In this document: positions 35,000-47,500 of the stretch, piece after piece | Position numbering within the stretch: the stretch's first letter is position 1 | Layout: every line of letters begins with the position of its first letter | Source: Nelumbo lutea | Taxonomy: Eukaryota > Streptophyta > Magnoliopsida > Proteales > Nelumbonaceae | NCBI GenBank assembly: GCA_022828595.1 | Contig: JAKGHH010000008.1 | Coordinates: 3,780,728 to 3,844,727 of the forward strand | Direction: 5' to 3' | DNA length: 64,000 bases | Position numbers and translations under genes: made by a program | The notes under the pieces: model-generated | The model's database searches: none | The model's input: the letters and a program-made list of their open reading frames with translations, nothing else | Told to the model about the DNA's origin: nothing

Positions 35000-36602
35000 T
35001 CAAAATCATAATTAATCTTTTGCTAATCTTGGTAATGGTTACTATTATTAGCAAATGAGTGTAGATAAAGGGAGCATATAGATAGTGTCCACACTCCACA
35101 AAGGGATAAGAGTAGCAAGAAAAAACATGAAATTTCTCCATGATAATTAATTTCCATTGGGTGTATATGAGCAATTGTTATTATTATTTTTTTTTTGTAA
35201 ACAATTCTGACATTTTGTTCCAACTTTGTTGGCAACCAAATGTCATCTATAGAAACTTATTGCTTTAAGGTTGAAATAGAGAAATAGGGTAGAAAACAAG
35301 AATACAAGGATAAAGGCAGGTATTAAGAGGAAATGAGTAGGAACTAGGAAAAAAAGAGGAAGGGTTATAAAACAAAATTAAGTTTTTCTTTTGGTATTAT
35401 ATACATCAAAATTTTACTGAAACTCAAAAGGATTACTGAAATTCTACAAAAAATTTAGCCCAAATTTCCATTTTGGATGATGTTGAAACATGGTTCAGAA
35501 GAGTGTTGGATGGAATCAGACATGGGAACTGCAATCTAATGCATGTCCAGGAGTCTGATTCAATGTACCCAAAAAGGTGAAAATAATTTAACATGAAGGA
35601 GCCAATGCTTTTGATGTAACAGTGGTTGGGGATTTTGGCAGGGAATGCCGGTTTGAGTGAGGATGATTATATTTGGGTGGTAACTTAATTCCCACCCACA
35701 AAGAAGGAAACTAGAGTTTTGGTTGAAGAGAAGGGGATCTGAAGTTGATAAGGGTGGGGAACACTCTTCAGATGTGAGTCCATAGAGTGAGTTTATTAGA
35801 CTGTCATCTCTCCCGAAAAAAAAAGATGTGGGCTGGTCTATGGTTGGGGTTTAAAGTCTGATAAAGCGGAATGCATTGAGGTGATTTATTCACAGACTAT
35901 GTGTGGACTTGGGTTGTTGCAGGTGAATAAATCGGGGAATTACGTCAATTTTGAACAATGGATGGAAGGGAGATTTGACTATTCAAGATTATGTGATGAA
36001 AAGATAGAAATGTTAGTATAGGTAGAAAGGTGAAAAGGCCAAAAGAATCAACGTTTGATTCATATTATCAAAGAGTTTTTGAGATTTAAAATTGGACTCT
36101 GTGGACCTGTACCATGTAAATAGTTTAGAAGGGTTTACAAAAGAAAGGGAATAAAGATCCTTCTTACTGATGTTGGATGGATGAAGAGATGTGGGATAAT
36201 TTTGGAAGATGGTGATATTGAGTGTAGTGAACACCTCAATTATCATCCCATTCTTTTCATGTTCAAGATAAGGCTTGGATAATTGAGGATAAGATTCATA
36301 GATCTGTTGTGGAAGGTAATTCGATAGATCTGAGAAAGATGATGAAAGTATGAAACTAGTCTGGGTATAGAGGTTAAGGAAGAAGCAGAGGTAGAAGCTG
36401 CATAAGATGTTATTCCAAATGTTGAAGATTTCCAAGTAGTCAAGTAGAGGTGCGGGTCACGTGGATTTGACAGTTGGAAAAGAAGTTGAGGTTGGCAAGA
36501 AGTTGGGCCTGTTCTTAGGAGGTGAAGAGTTTTTGAAGAAAGCGTTTATTTACGCTAGAAGGAGTCATGGATTAAAATTTTGAAAATTTTTCCATCGAAT
36601 AA
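35000..36602 (+). other. Degenerate GA-rich segment, origin uncertain
   Basis: From about 35440 the sequence has the purine-rich style of decayed LINE coding DNA on the + strand, but stops are frequent and I recognise no domain. It ends next to a target site for the following L1 insertion. Minus-strand ORFs here have no recognisable product. Confidence 0.35.
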
Positions 36603-36615
36603 AACAAGCAGGTTG

Positions 36616-39298
36616 AAATTAAATGGCCTGGCTGAAAGAGGGGGATAGGAATACACATTTTTTTCACAAAATGGCAAATGCCAGAGCTAGAGCTTCTGTA
36701 ATTACTAGGCTGGAGGGAGAGGGCAGGGTAGGTCTTACTGAGACTGATATGAAGCTTGTGGCAACTAGCTTTTACAAGAGCTGTATAAGGAGTCTTGGTC
36801 CTTCAGACCTTTTCCTAGATCGCTTTCTTTTAACCAGTTGAGTGATGAACAACAGTCTTCCCTTATTGAGAGACCTTTCTCTGAGGAGGAAATAAAAGAA
36901 GCTATCAAGTTGTTGGCTGATGAGAAGTCTCTAGGGCCCGATGGTCTTACAAATCTCTTCTATATTAAATGCTGGGATGTGGTGAGACAGGGCATCCTGA
37001 ATGTCTTCTAGGATTTTTTTGAGAGGGGTTTTTTTGCAGAGAAGTCTGAACTCTGCCTTCATTACCCTCATTCCAAAGATTGAAGGTGCAGTGAATATTA
37101 AGGATTTCAAGCCGATTAGTCGTCTGCATGGCTTCTACAAAATTCTAGCTAAAGTACTTGCTAAGAGATTGAAAGAGTCCTTGGTAGTGTTATCTCAAAT
37201 AACCAAAGTGCTTTTATTCCGGGTAGGAAGATGTTGGATTTTGTTCTTATTGCCAATGAGCTCATTCAATCCAGGAAGAAAGAAGGTTCCCCAGGGTTGA
37301 TCTATAAACTTGATATTGAAAAGGCCTATGATCATGTTAACTGGAGATGTGTGGACCTTGTGCTTCGTCAGATGAATTTTCGGGCAGAAATGGATTAAAG
37401 TCTGTATCACTTCTCCAAAGTTCTCAATCTTGGTTAATGGATAGTCCACATGTTTCTTTGATAGTTCCAGGGGTCTTAGACAGGGAGACCCTCTATCTCC
37501 TCTTCTATTTATATGTGTAATGGAGATCCTCAATCTTTTCTGTAAGAAGGCTGCAGTTTTAGGTGAGTGGGAAGGTTTTGCAATTGTGCTAGGGGGAGAG
37601 AAGGTGAATATTCTTCAATTTGTAGATGATACACTGTGCTTTGTAGATGCCTCCCCCTCTTAGGTGGAGTTAATCCTTGGGATTTTGTCTTGGTTTGAAG
37701 TGATAACAGGTCTAAAAGTAAACTGGAACAAGAGCCAAATCATCCCAGTTGGTCATGTTTCCAATTTAGTAGAGTGTGCTGGTATTTTGGCTTGTCAGAT
37801 TGAGTCCCTTTCAATCAAATATTTGGGACTCCCGCTAGGGGTCTGGTGGTTCCTCTGCAATTTGGGACCCAATTATTGAGAGATTGGAAGGGAAGCTGGC
37901 TTCTTGGAAGGCAAAATACCTCTCATTTGGGGGGAGGGTGACTCTGATTAAGAGCTCTCCAATTTGCCTACCTACTTCCTGTGTCTATTCCATATTCCTA
38001 AGGTGGCAAATCAGATTGAAAAGCTTCAAAGGAGTCTTCTTTGGAGAGGCTGGGAGGAGGAGAAAAAAATGCACTTGGTGAGTTGGGAGCAAGTCTGTTT
38101 TCCCAAAAGTGAAGGGGGGTTAGGTATTAGGAAGTTGAATTCTTTTAATTCTGCTCTCCTTTGTAAATGGATTTGGAGATTTGCTGTAGAAATTGATGCT
38201 TGGTGGAGATCTCTCATTGCCAGCAAATATGGTGTGAGTTGGGGCAATTGGAGAACTAGGGACCCTCCCCCCATCTGGGGTAGCTCTCTGTGGAAAGGGA
38301 TAATGAAGAACTTTTCAGCTCTGGCTACGGGGGTCTCAGTTAGGGTTGGTAATGGTAACAGGACCAAATTCTGGAAGGACCCTTGGTGCTCAGATGATCC
38401 TCTTGCTGAGTCCTTTCCACTCCTTTTCCAGTGTGCTTCAGATCAAGAGGCCTCAGTTGCAGAGTGTTATAGTATTTCCAGTGGTTCAGTCCTTTGGACT
38501 CCCTCATTTCGAAGGAACCTTTTTGATTGGGAGGTGGCAAAGGTTGTGAATCTCTTGACCTGTCTTCAAAACCAAGAGTTGGATTATAGTTCGGTGGAGA
38601 AGTGGCATTGGAAGTGGAACTCTGATGGGATGTTTTCTGTTAAATCTTTGGCTGCTATTCTTGGTAGGAGGGGTGCTCCTGATTCCTAGTTCGGCAAGTG
38701 TGGAATCCTAACAGCCTGACTAAAGCAAGCTTCCTAGTTTGGACTATGGCTCTTAATAAATGTCTTTCTAAGGAGAACCTTGTGAGAAGGGGAATTCAGG
38801 TTTCGGACTTGACTTGCAGTTTATGTGGGAGCAATGTTGAATCTACTGATCATTTGTGTATCCACTGCCTGTTTTCTGCTCAGTTGTGGAACCATTTCCT
38901 CAACTCTTTGAAGGTTTGTTAGGTGATGCCAAGGTCGGTAAAAGAGATGTTGTGTTGCTGGCAGATTTTGGGTTTGAGCAAGAAAAAGAAGACTGTTTGG
39001 AAGATGATTCCAATTGCAGTAATTTGGTGCATCTGGACCGAGAGGAATAGAAGGGTTTTTAGCAACAAGTTTCTAAGTCTGAAAGACTTAATTCAGAAGT
39101 CAGTGGGCAAGCTGATTTCTTGGTTGTCTGTGGCTGCAGATTTTAGAAACTGTAATGTGTCAGATGTATTTATTTTCTATCTCTTGATAGATTGTGTAAT
39201 TGCTGATTAGATCAGTCAGCCTGTTCTGGGACTGATCTCAGCCTCTTGTGTGTATTTCCTTCTCAATAAATATTACTTTACCTTTTCCAAAAAAAAAA
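36616..39298 (+). mobile_element. 5'-truncated L1 LINE (RT, zf-RVT, linker) with TSD
   Basis: Begins at AWLKEGDRNTHFFHKMANAR (36623) and continues through RT (LGPDGLTNLFYIK region, YKLDIEKAYDHVNW near 37305, active site FVDDTLCFVD near 37620), a zf-RVT domain (38690-38900, with CSLCGSNVESTDHLCIHC) and a linker (38923-39210), ending in poly(A) at 39288-39298. The 14-bp flanks AACAAGCAGGTTGA (36602-36615) and AACAAGCAAGTTGA (after the tail) form a TSD with one mismatch. Stops and frameshifts interrupt RT. It carries no RNase H domain, unlike several neighbours. Confidence 0.88.
37964..38689 (+). pseudogene. LINE RT C-terminus/zf-RVT open stretch
   Basis: 241 open codons covering the RT thumb (LISWEQVCFPKSEGGLGIRK type, here [20 protein letters not shown]), then VRVGNGNRTKFWKDPWC and the entry to zf-RVT (SSVEKWHWKWNSDGMFSVKS). 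The stop at 38687 interrupts what continues as VWNPNSLTKASFLVWTMALN. It is the longest intact block of this LINE. Confidence 0.8.
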
Positions 39299-39352
39299 AC
39301 AAGCAAGTTGAGGAGAGAAAGTTTGATCAACAAGGTGTACATGGAGAGGTAG

Positions 39353-42300
39353 TTTTTTTTTTTGATAAATAACATCAATTCCATTAAAATAATGAATAGA
39401 TACAAGAAGATCCCCTTAGAGGCGCGAGGAGCAGCCTCTCCAAACAGCAAATACACAAACTACAACAGAGATAACATGAATGTTGAAATTAAAACAATAG
39501 TTACAATTGTGTCCAAAACAATGTTTCCCTATTTATCCCTTGTTTTGCCAAGACATCAGCAAAAGCATTAGCTGATCTCTCAACCCATTGTACTGTTATA
39601 GACATATTTCTTGTCAGCCATTTGAATTTCTTTAACTCATTTTTGTAGCCCCAAGTGACATCCTCCGGGTTATTTAACCAGTCCGCCATTGTCTTAGAGT
39701 CTCCTTCAATCAGAAGCTGTTTCACGCCCACTTCTTTTGCAAGAAGTATTCCTTGTATTGCAGCACACAGTTCTACCCGGATAGAGTTCCCAACTCCTAA
39801 CAGGCCAGAGTAGATTAAGACAACCTCTCCAGCCTCATTCCTCAATACACCTCCCATCCCAGAGGGACCCGAGTTACCCTGGCTATTCCCATCAAAATTC
39901 AGCTTCAAAGAACCAAGAGGAGGGGGAACCCAACTAGTCACTGCCCTTCCCTTGTAGGAGGAACAACTTGCTACCAACCTCCAATCCTTCCAACAATCAG
40001 TAAAAGTAAAATGGTTAAATAATTCTAGAGTCTTTAACCAATGTAATGACCTGGACAAAATGCAGTCCTTTAAGGTTTGACTGCTTCTTCCTTTTTCTTG
40101 GAAGATTCTGGCATTCCTTTCTTCCCATACTGTCCATAACAATGCTGCTCGTGAGCATCTCCACATTTTCCTTCCTCTTTTATGGGGCCAAGAGAAGAAA
40201 GAAGGGTTAAAGATTGTGCTTACTTCTGCTGGCATATCCCAACTAGACCCAAACAAAGATAGAAGCCAAGTCTAGAGCTTTGCAGTGACACTACAAGATA
40301 AAAATAGATGATTACAATCCTCACCATGAGATCTGCAAAGAATGCACCAGTTTGGTGAAATACAAAGGGCGAGTCTTCTCTTTTGTAGGTTGTCCATCGT
40401 GTTTACTTTACCATGCCACACTTCCCACCACAAAGCCATAACCTTGGGGGGGACAGGCCTACACTAGACTTCTTTGGAAGGGAAACTCTTATGAGAGGGA
40501 GATTGGCAGAGGAACTTGAAAAAGGAGCCACAAGAAAAAGACCCTTTGGGGTGAATGGCCCAAATCCTTTTATCAGGTTTCAAGGGATCCAACCAAACCT
40601 TATCAAGGAGACACAGAAGAGTAGACAAACACTCAATTTCCTCATCCCTTAATCCTCTAAGGAAACCAAAGTCCCAAGACAAAGTTGGTAAGAAAAAATT
40701 TGACGGAAGGAATTTTGAGATCACTTCATTTTCATACAAGGAAACAGAGTACAACGGAGGAAAAAGGTCTTTCAAAGGGAGATCTCCAATCCAAATGTCC
40801 TCCCAAAACCAAATAGAATTACCTGAACAAGCATCATACCTGACACAACTAAGGAATTGCGGAAGAATTTTGTGAATTGCTTTCCAAGGTGTGGCTAGGT
40901 TAGTCCTCCTTTATGCATCAGCATCCCAACCACTCTTTGAACATCCATGAATACTCTTCACTACTTCGTGCCAGTCTATCCCGCTCCAATGGCCATCTCC
41001 ACAACCACTTCCCTAACAGAGCTGAGTTCTTTTAAAGCACATTCCCGAGCCCTAATCCTCCCTCCTCTTTGCTTCTACTCACAACCCTCCACTTAATTAA
41101 AGTCTTTTTTACCTTCTCCCGATTCCCACAGAAAATCTCTCATCAAATTTTCCAACTTCTTCGCTTCCCTAGACGGTATCCTAAAGACAGAGAGATAATA
41201 GGTAGGTAGATTCATGAGGGTAGCTTTTATCAAAGTGATCCTCCCACCCAATGAGATGTTATTTTTCTTCCACATAGCTAGTCTCTTTTCTAACTTCTCC
41301 AAGACTAGGGTCCAGAACCTACTCTCCCTAGGGTTTGCTCCCAATGGAAGCGCTAAGTAAGACAAAGGCCAGGAGGAAATGGAGTACTCAAGAAAGCCTG
41401 CAATTGCCTCAACCTCCTCAAAAACTAAATTTACTCAGAATATGCAACTTTTTCCTAGATTGATTTTCAAATTAGAGACTCCTTCAAAAACTGTAATCAA
41501 TTCTTTCAAATTTTCCACCTTCTCACCGAAACCTCCCTCACGGAAGATCATCAAGTCATCTACAAATTGAAGGTGAGTGACTGGAATTCGGTTTGTGCCC
41601 ACTCTCTAACCCCTTATCACATTTTCCCTATCAGCCCTAGTGATAATTCAACTAAACACATCAGCTACCAAGGTAAAGAGGAAGGGTGAAAGTGGGTCAC
41701 CTTGTCTGATTCCCCTACTAGCTAGAAAAAAAATCCCTCACCACCCCGTTTACTAGGATGGAATAGTGACAAGAGCTAAAACAACCAGTCATCCAACTAC
41801 ATCATCTTTCCCCAAACCCACACTTCCTCAAAACTTCTAGTAGGAACTGGCAGTCCACCAAATCATAGGCTTTCTCTAGATCAAGCTTACAAACAAAACC
41901 TCTCTGCTTGGACCTCTTCATCTCTTCCACACATTCATTGGCAATCAGAATCTGATCAATTATCTAACACCCTTGGATGAAAGCCCCTTGAGCCTGACTA
42001 ATAATGGAGGGGAAGATTGCTTTAATCCTTAAAGACAAGACCTTGGCCAGGATTTTATAAATACTAGTCACCAAACTAATTGGCCTAAAATCTTTAGGAT
42101 GGAGAGCATCAACTTTCTTTGGAACTAGGGCCAAGAATGTGGAATTAATGCCTCGACTGACTATATGCTTTTCTGCAAACTCATTAAAAACCTCACAAAG
42201 ATCATCTTTTTATCACCTCCCAACAATCTTGGTAAAAAGCCATTGTAAAACCATCTGGTCCTGGAGCTTTGGACCTGCCCATCAAAAACACCGCCTTCCT

Positions 42301-42480
42301 AATCTCTTCTTCCTCAAAGCTTCTTTCCAACCACCTAACCTGATCTTCCTCCAACCTTGACCAATCAATCCCTTCGATTTCCCTCCTCTCTTCCAAGGGT
42401 CTTCTGAGGTAGTTCCAAAATGAGGGTACCAAAATGGTGGAACGTGGAAGTGTTTTCGGGAGATGAGAAAGTTTAGGTTC
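39353..42480 (-). mobile_element. 5'-truncated L1 LINE (RT, zf-RVT, RNase H), minus strand
   Basis: Poly(T) at 39354-39363 is its tail. The minus strand reads RNase H (39501-39900), linker (WTVWEERNARIFQEKGRSSQ), zf-RVT (40260-40470), RT end and RT core up to 42480. RT landmarks are KAPGPDGFTMAFYQDCWEVI near 42250, KLDLEKAYD near 41880 and IRQGDPLSPFLF near 41695. The 251-codon frame 40256-39501 is intact; RT is broken by stops. It lies tail to tail with the plus-strand L1 ending at 39298. Confidence 0.88.
39501..40256 (-). pseudogene. LINE RNase H domain, open
   Basis: 251 codons: the end of zf-RVT (FFSWPHKRGRKMWRCSRAAL), linker, then a full RNase H-like domain with KLNFDGNSQGNSGPSGMGGV, RVELCAAIQGILLAKE, IEGDSKTMADWL and SANAFADVLAKQGI before the stop. 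Acidic residues expected at the active site (FDGN, VELCA, EGDS, AFADV) are all present. It belongs to the plant L1 with archaeal-like RNase H type. Confidence 0.85.
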
Positions 42481-42993
42481 CAAAATGAGGGTAATTTGAT
42501 TTCTCAGTTAAGCTTGGCTCTGAAAGTTTCATTTGGTTTAAATGTTTAATAAGGTTTTTGTTGTACAGGGTATTTCTTTTGAATTGGGTAGGTTGATAAC
42601 ATAGTCTACAGGATGAACAATGTGGTGAAGCAATGACTTGTTGATTAGGCCTCTCTAGTTGTTGTGATGACTACTCAATGCTTGGGTGCTGGTTGGTCAA
42701 TAAAAATTGGTATGGTCTAAAGAACGAGCAACTTTGATTATTTGATGTTCCTTTTGTTTGTGTTAACTCCATAACAACACACCATTGATTGCAGAATCAC
42801 TTAAAAAAAACTCTTCTACTGTTTTCTTCTATTTTTATGCCTTTCTTCTATTACCATCATCCAATTATGTTCTGTCACAAATATTTAAATCAAAAGCATG
42901 GATATAAGAAACTGCAGAGATATTCTGTATTATTTCAAATAATGAGAAATAGTGAGAGATACAAACAAACAAATGAAGGTTTAAAATGACTTT
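42481..42993 (+). other. Intron sequence between LINE insertions
   Basis: AT-rich sequence without coding or repeat signal that I can support. Confidence 0.4.
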
Positions 42994-43001
42994 GGTTGAT
43001 T

Positions 43002-43563
43002 TTTCTTTTTTTATCAGTAACAAAATGCTTTATTAAATAATAAAATTTGTGAAACTTTAAGTACAAGAAAAGGGAGGTAAACCATCTTACTCGCCCACAA
43101 CAGGAAACAAAAAAGGAAGCTAAAAATTAGCCCAAAACATTGATTCCTTAAGCACCCCTTGCTTGGCTAACCCATTAGCCATTGAGTTAGCACTTCTCTT
43201 CACCCAACTGTACTTCACCTCAATATCCCTACTCAGCCATTTAAATTTTTTCTTTTCATTTCTGTAGCTCCACAAACCATTGCTGTCTTCCTTCAGCCAC
43301 CTAATCACCACCTCCAAGTTCCCTTCAATGACCAAGCATCGTATGTTTAATTCTCTTGCTCTTTGGATTCCTTCCAGAACTGCTAGAATCTCAGCCCTAA
43401 GAGAGTCACCTTCTCCAATTGGGCCTGAGAAAATAGCAATAATAATCCCAGCCTCATTCCTGAAAACTCCCCTAATCCCAGAAGGCCCAGGATTCCTTAA
43501 GCTACTACCATCAAAATTCAGTTTTATGAATCCTGAAGGAGGGGGGAACCAAGAAGGTCTAGA
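43002..43563 (-). mobile_element. 5'-truncated L1 3' end (RNase H) with TSD GGTTGATT
   Basis: The minus strand encodes RNase H in two frames (GFIKLNFDGSSLRNPGPSGI; then LNIRCLVIEGN, KRSANSMANGLAKQGVLKES) and ends in a short A-rich tail (T run at 43001-43010 on +). GGTTGATT flanks it at 42994-43001 and 43564-43571. Only the last 560 bp of an L1. Confidence 0.82.
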
Positions 43564-43571
43564 GGTTGATT

Positions 43572-44390
43572 AGACTGACTGGTCATCGTTTTAGATAATG
43601 CTTAGTCATCCTAGGCTACTGCATCATGAATATCGACTGACTAGTTAATGATGTCAGTTTGGGCCTCAACCAACAAATTGGTACTAGTGAAGCAGTGATG
43701 GTCTATGACATAAAAGGTCTTGTTTTGGGGATTGTTCTGGTCTGAATAGGCATTTTCTAAAAGCTGATGTGGCTTAACTGAATAATTTATTTCTCTGACC
43801 TTAATGGATGAAATAGTTAAATAATAAAATATTTGAGGGTATATTCATTAAGGAACTTGCAACGCCCTAGCTTTTTCACTAAAGACAAAGCAATAAGTCA
43901 TTTGATTCAGTCAATTCAGCTGCTGTCAAATGGCCTATGGTGTGATGTTGTTAGGGAGTGTATGTGGTAATTGTTTTTTTACTCTTGGTGCATTCTTATC
44001 AGCTGTAGTTGTTTCACTTTTTCTTCTTTTTAATGAATTTCTCTTTTATTACAAAAAATCTATACTATGAAGTTGCAATTCATTGGCACATCTCCAATAA
44101 GTAATATCTTATTTTGTATTATTAAATATTATAGTTTTTGATATTATTAATAAATCTCAGAAAACTATTTAAGCATAACAACTTAATTTAGTTAAATTGC
44201 AATTTACAATGGACAAGTTAAACTCACTGCCTTTGCCTAATTGCCATGTGGCCATTACTTTTTTTTTCATTGTTTTCCTTAAATTTAATGTGTAAAGTCA
44301 ATAGGAAAAGTATATATTTTTAATTGTTAATGATGTTCGTTTTAGATATTCTTTCAACTAGTCTACAATTGGTTGCAAGCTGCTATTTAG
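43572..44390 (+). other. End of the leader intron
   Basis: AT-rich intron sequence with no gene seen. It ends in gctgctatttag, the acceptor one base before the start codon of the ataxin-2 gene. Confidence 0.5.
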
Positions 44391-44391
44391 G

Positions 44392-44530
44392 ATGAGTCTC
44401 CAACAAGTTGTACAACCCAGGCCTTCTGCCAATGGATTTGGTCGTCGCCGTACTGAAAGAGAGACAGGACCTCGGCTGGAAAGCAGGTTGCAGTCTGGAA
44501 AGTCAAACCCCAGCGGTTTTACCAATGCAG
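44392..44530 (+). CDS. Ataxin-2 gene coding exon 1
   Basis: Starts MSLQQVVQPRPSANGFGRRR one base after the acceptor tatttag. Basic, disordered N terminus. Ends GCAG|gtgatg with one base of a split Gly codon. Confidence 0.88.
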
Positions 44531-47500
44531 GTGATGACTTCTGACCGAATTATGTTATTTATTGTATGTTGGCATTTGCTCCTAAAACCTCCTTCTTGCA
44601 GGGGTAATCAATGGCAGCAAAGTTGGAGGATATGAAAGTCCTTCACGTGACCGACTTATTTATTTGACAACATGTCTTATTGGACAACATGTGGAGGTCC
44701 AGGTGAAAAATGGATCTATATTTTCTGGAATATTTCATGCAACAAGTGCTGAAAAAGATTTTGGTACGCTTCAGTGCTTTTAATATGTTTCTACTTACTC
44801 TTTTTTCTGTTGGAATCCAAATGGATTTATGAGCTTGCAGATTGTGTTTCAACTTTGCTTGAAAATGAAATATTGCTTTACCACAAATCAACAATTTTTT
44901 TTTATCAATACCGCAAATCAACAATTTGCATCCTTAATATTCAATTGCATGTCATTTGCAGGAATTATACTGAAAATGGCTAGGTTAACCAAGGATGGTT
45001 CTTTTAGAGGACAGAGGTCTGTATCTGATTTTACTACTAGCAAGGCTCCTTCAAAGACTTTGATCATACCTGCAAAAGAACTTGTACAAGTTATAGCAAA
45101 GGTTCAACTGCATTTTCTCAATGGTTTTTGTTGTTTCATCTCATTTTGAGATTCTTTTTGTTTATTGGACCAGATGTCTAGATTTTATGGTTTTTCTTGT
45201 ATAATGCTTTCTGATCTCATTCTGTATCCATTGTGCCAGGATGTGCCATTGACTGGGGATGGTTTGGCAAATGGGCTTCAACGTGATATTCGTCAGGATA
45301 TTATGATAGACTCTGTGATATCACAGTCTCATGTTGTTGAGGTAGAGAGGGAGCTGCATCGTTGGACTCCTGACGAAGATGATCCACAATGTCCTGAATT
45401 GGAAAATATATTTGATGGCCCCTGGAATAGGTTGTTATAGAAGCATCTTGAAATTTTATTACACTAATAGCTAAATACTGCTTGTGGTTTCATTGCCATC
45501 CTTTTATTATGTATGTTGGGCTGATTTAACAATTGGAACTTTATTAGCCATACTGTTTTTAGTTCTTGTTTCACAAAGGGATTGACAATCAAATTCTGTT
45601 TGGCATAAAATGTTTAATCTCGAGCAGTTCTGTACTATGATTTTTTTCTCTCTGTTTCTCCCATTAGGTATTAGTTAATGCTTTCATCTGTTAATTTCTA
45701 TTACTATTTGTTTAATTTCTGGTATTTAATTATTTTTAGAATTTCAGGATTAGATATGCTTTGTTTATGAACTGTGATACTTATTCTTTATATGTTGACA
45801 ATTCCCTTTCATTGATTCCTACTCATGTTTAAGTGTTGCAGCAAAGTGATTATGGTATGTTTCTTTGCAGTAAATAACTTCCTTTTGGTTATTGAGTGAT
45901 TCAATACAAGTGATGTTTGCATTTTTCTTGTTTTCTATCTCAAATATTCTAATTGTACCTATTTTCATTTAACCTGTTTATATTGACTGAATGTGTTTCT
46001 TATTTCTTAACTAGGAGTTGGGATCAGTTTGAAACTAATGAAGCATTATTTGGGGTAAAGAGCACCTTTGACGAGGAACTTTATACAACAAAACTTGAGA
46101 GAGGTCCTCAAATGAGAGAATTGGAAAGGGAAGCTTCAAGAATAGCAAGAGAAATTGAGGGCGATGAAACTCATGATCTTCATTTAGCAGAGGTGATCCT
46201 TTGCTCTCATGTTCATGCTTTCCTCTGGTCTGATGTTCTTTCTTGTTGTTTATCTGTTTCAAGTTATGACATGTTTGTTGATCCATTCAACAGGAAAGAG
46301 GTCTTCACTTGCATGATGACTTTGACATTGATGAGGAGACCAGATTCTCATCAGTTTTTAGGGGTGTTGATGATAGTGGATATGAAGAAAATGAAGACTC
46401 AACAATAGATTCACAAAATGCTGAAACATTTGGAGATTCCTCAGGGTCTGTAATTATTAGGTCCTTTTCTGATGTGGCAAGGGGAAAGAGCAATGATGGA
46501 GCTCAAGCATCATCAAGTTCTTCATCAATGGTATCTATTTGTAAATAAGTGATAGTACAATAGGGTGTGTAATTAGCAGGTCCTTTTGGCCATTTCCTTC
46601 TATGAAATGATAAATTAATTGAATTGTACATAGGGCTGCAAATGGTATCTGATTGAATTTGAATTTGAATTCAATCCCATTGAATCAAATATGCATCTGC
46701 CCCTATCTGATCCGATAAAATCTGATTTGACTGCTCATGTATACTTAAGATTTATATTTTATCTATTAGTAAAGCTGGTTTGAATGTTGTGATTTTGCTA
46801 AATAGTCATAGCTTTGAGTTTCATAAAGTAATTTTCAATTCATTTTGTTCACAAAATACAATATCAATGTCATTTTTAGTTCATTTTATTAATAATATAT
46901 AATATTTTGATCAATTTTCAGTTTAATTTACTTGTACTATTCAATGTCTGATTGTAATCCGGATTCAATTCAAATCCTATATAAATCTGAGTGTGAAACA
47001 TAAAAACCTCCCATGAGGTTTCTGACACTCATTAAAAACCTCCCCTAAGGTTTTACTTTCACAAAAACCTCCCCTGTAGTATTGAAAAAACCTGCAGCTA
47101 CCTCCATTTTTGTTATTGTCCTGGGATGAAAATGTTGGCCTAATGCATTAGTTTTCAAAAATATCCATTTTACCCTTATATCCATTGATTCAGATGGAAA
47201 TTTATTAATTACTTCCAAAAGAACGTTTCACTTTTAATTAAAAAAATACCTAAGTCAAATTAAAAAGAATAAAGTAATTTACTCTATAAAAATGTTAGAT
47301 CTAGTGAAGTCTAGAAGGGCAAATTTGGCATTTTGAATTATATTGAAAAATGCCCTAATAAGTTGTAAGGGTTAACTTTGAAGTCTCCATTACTCAGACA
47401 AAGATGAAAGGGAGGTAACTGCAAGTTTTTCTAAAACTACAAGGGAGGTCTTTGTTAAAGTGAAGCCTCAGGAGAGGTTTTTATATTCTACCCTTAATCT

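Noticed and set aside
45953..46408. 151-codon ORF running through ataxin-2 exon 5 and beyond
   Set aside because: It reads through a good intron (46193-46293) and shifts frame in exon 6; the spliced model keeps the LsmAD frame.
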